Source of the DNA: Sabethes cyaneus
Taxonomy: Eukaryota > Arthropoda > Insecta > Diptera > Culicidae
Reading direction: 5' to 3'
Assembly: GCF_943734655.1 (NCBI RefSeq)
Contig: NC_071355.1
Span: 13,868,768 to 13,932,767 of the forward strand
DNA length: 64,000 nucleotides
Shown here: positions 56,276-64,000 of the stretch, in pieces
Layout of the letters: each line of letters opens with the position of its first letter
How positions within the stretch are numbered: position 1 is the stretch's first letter
Made by a program: the position numbers and the translations under genes
The notes under the pieces: model-generated
Database searches by the model: none
Told to the model about the DNA's origin: nothing
The model's input: only the letters and a program-made list of their open reading frames with translations

Positions 56276-56719
56276 ACTGGAACACACTTTCACTAAACAC
56301 TTTTCACTTGTATGGTTTCAATTTTGCCACGTTTGCTCAATCGGTAATGTTAATAGTGATGTCCCGAAAGTAAAACGTGCATGGAAAATTGCAATTGAGA
56401 GACCCTTCGCCGTATTCAAACGAAACAACTGACTCCAACTCTTGCAACATAATCGAGAACCGTTTGTTGTCACATTACCTCTCATCGATAGCGACACTTT
56501 CTCCGTGCACAGGCACTTCCCTCCGGTCGGTAGTGCGGTGGTACATAAATAACCATCGCCCAACTTCTTACCGGTCGGTCTCGTGAACGTGGAAAAGTCG
56601 ACCGAAAATAATCTAATAAAAATATAGAATTTGTATCGGTTTCGACTGCATTTGTCTTCGTTCGGAGGCCCTCCAGAAGAACATCCGGAGGATGACTGAA
56701 TGTCGACGGGACGGCATAA

Positions 56720-56742
56720 GTGAGTGAGTGAGTGAGTGAGTA
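56720..56742. repeat. (GTGA)n microsatellite
   Basis: Five to six GTGA units. Confidence 0.9.
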
Positions 56743-58840
56743 AGTCGTGCTCGGAATGTGCCCTCAAATATTGATACATCCATACCGCGTCGCGCATCCC
56801 GCACACCGGCCACTCCACCCAAAAGCGCATCATCGTCGCATCATTGGGGAGCAAACGACGTTTGCCGTTCCGTTCCGTGCCGTACCGTTGCCGTGCCGTG
56901 CGTAGTGATTCATGGCCGTTGAATTGTGATTTATTCCCGTGTGTCACCGGCAGGCTTGAGCGGGCACAAACACACGCACTTGTCCCCGTCCTTCACGCGG
57001 TCGTTCGTACTCTGGCTCCCCCCCTGCTCCCGCACACAAAGGAAAAGTGTGCGGTCGAGGAGAAGGCGCGAAAACAAACATATCGATAGTGTTTTATGCC
57101 TGTCTAGCTTCTAACCGACGACTCCGGCCGGGCCGGGGACCGTGTGCGTAGGTGGATTCCGAATGAATTCAGGGAGAAAATGGGATTAAAGATTGATTTA
57201 TGTCGCGTTCTTGCACACCTTCCACGGGTGCACTCCATTCGCTAAGAGGGATTTTTGAAGAATTTTCACGTGAGGCGTGAAATGTTAGGCATTGCCACTA
57301 CGACGACGTGACGGTGGTTGGGAAATTCTTCCCCCGCACGTGGGTGCACCAGGAATTGGCCTCACCGCTGCTGAATGGTTTCGAAATCGGAACTGTAGAT
57401 TTATAATTCATGAAGCCAGAACAGAATGAAGTTACATTTCTCATTTAACATCGACCGACTGTGAAACCCCAAAACTGGTCTAAAATTGATTCGTTTGGAC
57501 GAAAAGAAAGGTTTGACAGGAAAAAATCCAAACCGAAAAACCACAAATTTAATCACCCATCAAATTCAAACGTCCCGAGAGCAGCCTCGGGGGTAAAAAC
57601 CGGCAGCCGGCAGAGCCGGTAAGCCTTTGTTCAATATTTGAACAATCGCAAACACGAGAAACCAAAAAGTGAAACAATATTTATTAGAAGTTTACTTTTC
57701 CCCTTTCCCCGGTAGTCGATCCGAACCGATTCCGAACGCCGGAGAGTCCTCCGACTCCGAAACCAGAAGAGCTGTCCATTCCAATCTTAACCATATCTTG
57801 TTTCCTGATAGCACCTCCTGGCCCGGCCGGCTGGCCGGCTGACCAGCCACTCGGATGGACCGGAACAACTGTGACACACTGTGTCCACTGTCCACTGTAC
57901 CCCCGCCCTGCTTCGCATTGGCTGGACCGATCCAATCCAGTCCGGCACGAGCTCCCGGGGCTGCCATATTTGCCCCCAGTACACACAACAAAAACACACA
58001 TCTCAAACGCCCAATCAAGTGTGGCAGGAGGGGTTCAATCGAAGCGGGGTGGCATTTTCATTTACATATGGGTGTTCACCACCACCAGAGCACCTTCGGT
58101 GCTTTAGGAAAATCGAATCCAGCCTCCTCCTCCTCCTGCTTCCAATCCTCCAACAAAGAAGCCAATACTATTCGAGTTTCATTTGCAGTCAAAACCAAAA
58201 CTTCTCCTGCTCGATACGGGGACGGACGGACAGACAGACCGACAGACAGACAAATCCAGATCGGTGTGAGCGAGTGACAGCATCTTCCTCAGCCTGCACT
58301 CCTTGACCCACACGACTCCAGTTGCAGCACACAATAGTGTGCTGCAAATATTTGCAAATCTGTAACGCAGCAGCAACAACTTCAGGAGCAGGGAAAAATA
58401 TTTGTAAAATGGTTCGGGAGGATGCTACGGCAGAAGCGGAAAAAGAAGCAACACTATCAGAAATCCCTTAATCAAAGAGACGTCAGTCGGAACAATTGAT
58501 CAACAAGCACACAAAACTAGTTGACCGGTTTCTTCTCTACTTACTTCCGGTGGTGCCACCACTCGGATCGGAACCGATCCAACAGAGATGCGGGTGCGGG
58601 TGTTTATATCCTGTGTTTTTCTGTGTTTGTCATGACACCACACCGACCGACCGACCGACCAGGCCGGCCGGTTAGTTTGAACAAGACCATTATTCCCTGT
58701 GTCCGACAACCAGATGAGAAGGTTAATAATCTTCTACTTCTCCATGGTTGTTGTCGGAAGCCTGGAAGCCTGCTGCTAAGCATGGGATAACGAAAGTTTA
58801 GTGGAAACCATGAAAGTCGGGTGCCAGTATCGGGATTGAT

Positions 58841-60205
58841 CGAGCATAGGTTTCTGGAGTAAATTGAGTCATAACACGGGAAGCGCTGTACGCTTTTTGT
58901 TGATTGAGCTGTTTGCTTTTTCTTCTAAATTAAACATTATCTCAGATTATTTGTTGTTAGAACCAACTTCCAGCTTTTATAATGGACTTTAGGAGCGAAA
59001 AAATGGGAAAGAGAATAATAATTGATGGTCCCAACATGCTGCTTTGAGGAACTTACAACTAGATCTAGAAAGAGCGCTAATCAAATTCAAACATCTTAGT
59101 GAAAAGTGAAACAAAAAACAACCCAGTCAAGAAACAGTGGCACGACAGTCGAATGTTTCCATATCCATCAATCGCTAATGACAAATAGATCGATGATTTT
59201 CAAAGTGGTTAAAAATGTGTTGCTCCTCAATGAGATCGCAAAACGTTCAGGTTACTCAAACAGCCGTCTGTACTAAGAGTGAGTGAAGATAAATCAAAAC
59301 GGAGAGCAACCCATCGTATTGAAAACTGAGCAATGTGCTCATACGCTGTCAGATATCGTTATGAATATTGTTTGAAAGAGTTATTATAAAATCTTAAATT
59401 CCACTCGTTTTAAACTACATAAAATATTGTTCGGATTTCACCTTAAAAAGCTTGGTACGAGATTTCTTTCACCGAGTTTTTTGCAAAATTTGCCATCAAA
59501 AGTACACATAAATAAACGAGAGCATGGGAGAAGTTTCCCATGGGTGGCCCTTTGATTTGTTTATAGATTTTTAAAATTCAACAGAATCGATTCACTCAAG
59601 AATTCAAGACAGCGCAACATCGATTTTTAGTAGTTTGGCCTTTACTCAGTAACGAAAAAGTTTCAAGCAACATTTTTATCACTCAAAAATAAGGAACCTT
59701 CGAATAAGAAAAAATGCGAATTTTAGATGATTTAAAATACAATATTTCCAACTTTTCATTCCAGTTGAAGATATTACTCGAGAACATTAAATTTCTATTA
59801 CAAATTGTGCATCTCCATTGAAACACATTTTTCAATATCATTAAAATAAATAATCATAAAATCAAAACACGAGGGTCATAAGCAATACTTTTATTTTTCA
59901 CAAGATTGTATCCTTACTTTTAAAAATTACAAACTCACTTCTAATCTCGCTCCTTTTCACTACTATTCGAAGGCGTTTATAAAAACGCGTCGCAGCTTGG
60001 TTTGCTGAGGTGCGTCGTCTCAAACAGTAATCAAAAGCTACCTGAAAAATGGAACCTTTCGTGCTTCCAATTTAACTTAGTAACTATGCAAAGTAACCTA
60101 AAGTTGGATTGAGATTCAGTAAATAAGGAGACCACTCTTCTGATGGTTTGAAATGTGGTGAATTCTGACTATACCGCTTTTCCCGAGCAGGAAGCCGGTT
60201 GGCAC
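58841..60205. other. AT-rich noncoding, nothing recognised
   Basis: No coding potential. Text from about 60210 begins to match 62600-62720. Confidence 0.35.
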
Positions 60206-60560
60206 CGTTTGCCAAGTTTCTACCACAATGCAGTCGATAATAATCTATCTTCTCAGTGGTAGAAGCAGAAAGAGCAATCATATAAAAATAATTACCATCG
60301 GCGGATGGAGCGCATGTATGCGCACGAATGGTTAGACTGGAATGATCGAAACTAGATGTGAAATTATCTAATATAGGGTGTCGTGTACTTATAGTTTAAT
60401 TGTCAAAACACTTGAGCACAAACAGGGAGAGTGTGAGTTACAGTCCCACTCAGTAATTGAACTACGCAATATATTTTTGGCCCCACATCGAAGTTTCGCA
60501 ATATCATCCAGTCTACCATTCTTTCTCACCAAACGAATGGTTCAATTCGCCTTGAAGCCA
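60206..60560 (+). repeat. Dispersed repeat related to the 44588 foldback arm
   Basis: 60439-60560 (CAGTCCCACT, ATATATTTTTGGCC, CATCGAAGTTTC, CATCCAGTCTACCATTC, TCACCAAACG) follows the same order as 44940-45050, at about 70% by eye. Its left part (TATCTTCTCAGTGGTAGAAG, AGCAATCATATAAAAATAAT) resembles 62605-62690. It suggests a longer family of which the 44588 palindrome holds one end. Confidence 0.5.
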
Positions 60561-61035
60561 CATATAATGTGCATCGCAAAAGTGCGAAATAGCACGTTCT
60601 ACTGCTTCTAAAGCAACCAACCCTACTTTTAACTAATTTCTGTTCATAGTTATAGTACTTTTGAAATCTTTCGGGCGTCGCCGGACATCCTATACCGGCT
60701 AAAACGGCCACTCAATGTTCAACATTCACTTTTTGTACGAATTCCTATGTTCACAATGAGCTTCTGTTCATGATAAAACTCAAAGCCGCACTGGATACAT
60801 CATCGAATAGTGAACATTCATCAGGAATGTTCATCGATTCAAATAATCAATTTTTCGCGAATTCTCCAACCACTCCAAGCAGCAGAATCCGGTTGAAATC
60901 CGTAGCATGAATCAGCAAATGATTTTCTACAACATAATAATCTATTTATATAAGAGGCTTATGTCTGTACCGAAAACCAGGTCCCTGACAGGACGTCATG
61001 CTTTCGTAGCAATGGGTTGTATTCTCAGTCACCTC
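60561..61035. other. Noncoding spacer, nothing recognised
   Basis: GTTCAACATTCACT and GAACATTCATCAGGAATGTTC (imperfect palindrome near 60813-60833) are the only structures noted. Confidence 0.3.
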
Positions 61036-61039
61036 ACTG

Positions 61040-62095
61040 GTCGACTGCTGGACTGCTCGATTGCTCAACTGGTTGACTAGACTGCTCGACTGGACTGGTC
61101 AATTAGACTGCTCGATTTGATTGTTCGACTGGACTGCTTAACTGAACTGCTCGACTGAACTGTTCGATTCGTCTGCTCGACTCAACTTCTTGATTGGACA
61201 GATCGACTTGACTGCTTGACTGAACAGCTCGATTTAGCTGCTCGAGTGGACTGCTCGACTGGACTGCTTGACTGGACTGCTTGACTGGACAGCATGATTC
61301 ATCTGCTCGATTAGAATGCTCGATTCAACTGTTTGATTCCACTGCACGACTGGACTACTCAAACTCAACTGTTCGAATGAACTGCTTGACTCAACTACTC
61401 GATTCGACTATTCGAATCGGCTGCTCGACTCAACTGCTCAACCCAATTGATCGATTCAACAGCTTGACTAGGCTGCTCGACTTAGCCACTCAACGCGACT
61501 GCTCGACTTAACTGCTTGACTTAACTGTTTGATTCGACAGCTCGACTTAACTGCTCGATTCAACTGCACGACTAGACCACTCGACTGAACTGCTCGACTC
61601 AACTGTTAGACTTAACTCCTCGACTGAACTGCTTGACCCGATTGCTCGATTAGACTGCTGGATTCAACTGCTCGGATGGACTACTCAACTTAACTGCTCG
61701 ACTGGACTACTCGACTCGACTGCTCGACTCAGCTGCTAAACTGGACTACTCGACTCAACTGCTCGAATAAACTGTATAAACTCGAATAAACTCGAATAAA
61801 CTAGACTTAACCGCTTGACCTGCTTGAGTAAAGCATTCGATTCGACTGCTCGACTAGACTACTCGATTCAACTGCTCAACTGGACTACTCAACTTAACTG
61901 CTTGAATGCATTGCTCGATTAAACTGCTCGACTTGACTGCTCGACTCGACTGCTCGACCGGATTGCTTGACTGAACAGCTTGATTTAACTGCTCGACTAG
62001 ACTGTTCTACTCTACTGCTCGACTCAACTGCTTGACTCGATTGCTTGACTCGATTGCTCGACTCGCCTGCTCAACTCGATTGCTTGTCGCGACAT
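61040..62095 (+). repeat. 13-bp minisatellite, about 80 units
   Basis: Consensus GCTCGACTSAACT. Consecutive starts are 13 bases apart over long runs (checked for about 20 successive units from 61136), with occasional 14-base units. Variation is mostly C/T at two positions and GG/CA/GA at positions 9-10. The unit is not a multiple of three, so frames through it (for example 76 codons at 61281-61511) are artefacts. Confidence 0.85.
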
Positions 62096-62740
62096 CATAT
62101 GGTCGGTGTTTTTTTTTTGTATGCCAGAAGGGCATTGGGTTAAAAGACCACTGCGACAGTCTTAATGATCGTCTTTTGTGGCAGGCCCCGATTGCTGTTG
62201 GTGTTAAATCAAACCAGACCAAGTCGCAAAATTTTAAAAAATGAGTTAATGATAGCAAACGATCAAGAAATATCTAAGCAATATTTTACTCTAATCAGAC
62301 TACATAAATGTTGCAAACAGCCAGAAGTATTTATTCAGTTAAATAAAATCCAATACGACTATAAACACTATTTATTTCAGTTTCCAGTTATGACTCTTTT
62401 ATGTACAACATCTTAGAGCTATATTAAGCAATATAAGAACCGTTTTCTGAATTCTGAACAGACATTTATATTTTCCGGATCGTAAGATTCGGGCTCAAAT
62501 AGTAATACATTATTGGTGTTGATTTTCAACCCCGCTTCGAGGAAAAGGAGCAGAAATACCTTTAACTCACTGATCGTGGAGCAGAAATACTGAACTCACA
62601 GTCTATAGATATTTCTTCTCGACGGTAGAAACAAGGAGTAGTCATACAAAAACAATATCGTCGCAAGAGCAGCGTGTAGTGCGAATATAGAACGATAGAA
62701 TTGGAGAGTAAAATAAAACTAGGTAGTAGACTGTCTACTA
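62096..62740. other. Noncoding; partly related to 60206-60330
   Basis: 62605-62720 shows words shared with 60240-60330. The rest has no recognised content. Confidence 0.35.
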
Positions 62741-62743
62741 TAA

Positions 62744-62775
62744 CGGGCGGCAGTAGTTTAGTAAGTAAAACATTC
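62744..62775 (+). repeat. SINE head fragment
   Basis: CGGGCGGCAGTAGTTTAGTA matches 52361-52380 except for the last bases, then AAGTAAAACATTC. Only the A-box region remains. Confidence 0.55.
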
Positions 62776-62930
62776 AGTACAGTAAAACACGATAGGTATT
62801 ATTGATATGCAAGATATAATTGTACTTATAGCATTGATTTAGTCAGCAACATGCCGGCCGCCGTTGAAACCGTCCGTTTTAACCCCTCATCAGCGACCGT
62901 TGTCTCCTTCATTGGTCATCTTCGTCGGGA
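62776..62930 (-). other. Possible LTR/3' end of the Bel/Pao element
   Basis: The DNA after the integrase stop should contain the polypurine tract and start of the 3' LTR on the minus strand. A candidate LTR start, TGTTGCTGACTAAATC, is at about 62852 reading left. No second LTR is in the window to confirm it. Confidence 0.3.
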
Positions 62931-63995
62931 TCAATAGGAAGAATGGCAATCTAACTGCGTAACTGCCCTTTTATACCGCCCATTCGCCGTCTGAATGACG
63001 ACCACTCGGATTCGCCCATCCTTACCAGCTGTAGTTTCAACAATTCGCCCCAATGGCCACTGAAGAGGTGGCGAGTTACTCTGCCTTACGAGCACCAACT
63101 GTCCAATGCTCACGTTGGGATTAGATCGCCTCCACTTTGTTCGTTGCTGCAGATGGCTGAGGTAATCTAGATGCCAGCAGTTCCAGAGGTCTTGGACTAC
63201 CTTTTTCATCTTCTGTAATCGTGAGAGTCGATTAGTATTACGACTGGTCAAATCAGGTTCTGTTATGGTTATTAGGGATTCGCCAACAAGGAAGTGGCCA
63301 GGAGTTAGAATGGATAAATCAGCCGCAGAGTCTGAAAGCGGGGAAAGAGGACGGGAATTGAGGACGGATTCAATCTGGGCAACGATCAACGATAGTTTGT
63401 AGTTGGTCTATGCTGAACGAGCGGTTCCCATGATGCGATGGAAGTGGAACTTAAACGACTTGATTCCAGCTTCCCAGATTCCGCCGAAGTGCGGAGACCG
63501 GGCCGGAATATGACGGAACGTGATTCCGTTTACAATACAGTAGCCTTTCCAGTACTCGGTTTGAAACTGACGGAGAAACTCCTTTCGCATGTTTCGAAGC
63601 TCGCGATCCGCCCCGACGAATGCGGTTGCATAATCGCAATGCAGTTCGAGTATCCGACCGCGACGTGCCACGAATCGCTTGACGGCGTTAATACAAGCGG
63701 ACGACGACAGATCGGCGATAAGTTCAAGGTACACAGCCTTCACCACTAGACATACGAATAAACCGACGTAAATCTTGACCGATGAGCCCCGTCCACTCAA
63801 CGGACGTACGAAAAACGACCCACAGTAATCAAGCCCAGAATACAGAAATGGTCTAGCAGGCCTGACGCGTACAGCAGGTAATGGAGCCATGATTTGCTGT
63901 GCTAGCCGTGGTTGACACCGGAAGCTTGTCGGGCATTTGCGTACCACTTGCCGAGCTAGTTGACGACCTCGAAGTGGCCTGAACCGTTGACGCAT
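62931..63995 (-). pseudogene. Bel/Pao-type integrase, nearly complete, truncated by the window edge
   Basis: Minus-strand frames 63995-63408 and 63389-62931 together cover the integrase. Features in order: CPTSFRCQPRLAQQIMAPLP linker, YSGLDYCGSFFVRP (first catalytic Asp), VVKAVYLELIADLSS, LELHCDYATAFVGA (second Asp kept, though the usual SDNGTN is altered to CDYATA), SPHFGGIWEAGIKSFK (catalytic Glu), then IESVLNSRPLSPL, LTPGHFLVG, and a C-terminal PLGRIVETTAGKDGRIRVV. One frame change near 63400 separates the two parts; otherwise there are no stops. The altered second motif and the frameshift argue for an inactive but young copy. Protease, RT and gag would lie beyond the right edge. Confidence 0.85.
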
Positions 63996-64000
63996 AGTAG

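Larger units (their letters stand above)
52560..58840. other. GC-rich unique noncoding block E
   Basis: More than 6 kb without a supportable exon or transposon. Microsatellites lie at 56142-56151 (GAAC), 56720-56742 (GTGA), 58216-58250 (GGAC/GACA) and 58641-58660 (ACCG). A phased TTGACAG cluster is at 56239-56275. Text at 53640-53930 and 55500-55760 (CATAAATTA, CATAAAAAC, TTTAATTG) looks like conserved noncoding DNA. Frames such as 57692-58018 (minus), with a signal-peptide-like start, lack any family sign. Confidence 0.45.

Noticed and set aside
57692..58018. 108-codon minus-strand frame with a signal-peptide-like start
   Set aside because: Two other frames are equally open across the same DNA, the rest of the protein has no family sign, and no splice or poly-A context was seen.
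61040..62095. CRISPR-like regular spacing
   Set aside because: Units are 13 bases with no spacers, in eukaryotic DNA; it is a minisatellite.

Overview
The window looks like nuclear DNA of an insect, most likely a mosquito. Supporting signs are the mix of relics present (Bel/Pao LTR pol fragments, a CR1/Jockey-like non-LTR reverse transcriptase, a Penelope-like element, tRNA-headed SINE fragments, TTAA-flanked elements, many hairpin elements). There are also dispersed modules that I recall from culicine introns, such as the one carrying a TG microsatellite beside 'GGCCCGGAGGGCC' at about 4860-4960. No bacterial, organellar or rRNA sequence was seen, and species cannot be named from this alone. 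Only one stretch looks like host protein-coding sequence: an exon at 23744-24397 on the + strand. It encodes an Ala/Thr, Ser/Asn-rich leader ending in SLAEELSAKDRE, with a good polypyrimidine-AG acceptor before it and GAG|GTAAGT after it. Everything else appears intronic or intergenic, as expected around a large developmental-regulator locus. Cut/CUX is my weak candidate, from low-complexity composition and a charged heptad-like tail only. Layout: (1) 1-3130 is GC-rich unique noncoding DNA with microsatellites and a TGTCAA cluster. (2) 3590-8215 holds three broken Bel/Pao pieces around a 2-kb dispersed repeat with tandem ~155-bp modules. (3) 8500-13560 is GC-rich noncoding DNA with two more TGTCAA clusters. 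(4) 14500-23200 is a transposon graveyard: tRNA-like head, hairpin elements, CR1-like RT, TIR element, and a Penelope-like element split by a TTAA element. (5) 23500-26990 holds the exon and flanking unique DNA. (6) 27000-34260 contains degenerate 11-bp arrays, a second TTAA element, poly-C/G-tract elements and a composite ended by GGCCGAA minisatellites. (7) 34400-37900 is GC-rich noncoding DNA. (8) 37960-41166 has tandem modules followed by two long inverted repeats sharing a module. (9) 41170-42540 is unique and 42555-43495 is a second non-LTR RT relic. (10) 43680-47130 is a giant foldback-like structure: pyrimidine array, 215-bp inverted arms, purine array. (11) 47130-51300 has 12-bp arrays, SINE pieces, hairpins and a TIR element studded with GGGGTAAAAGTGCGA. 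(12) 52560-58840 is GC-rich noncoding DNA with four TTGAC sites spaced exactly 10 bp apart. (13) 58840-62930 has repeats including an ~80-copy 13-bp minisatellite. (14) 62931-63995 is a nearly readable Bel/Pao integrase running off the right edge. There is no operon-like gene cooperation to describe. The functional reading is one exon embedded in probable cis-regulatory DNA, interrupted by clusters of nested mobile elements. The most unusual material is the recurring 11-13 bp degenerate arrays of several unrelated sequences, often attached to or forming arms of inverted-repeat elements, and the phased TGTCAA/TTGACAG clusters confined to the GC-rich blocks. All repeat relationships were read by eye within this window.
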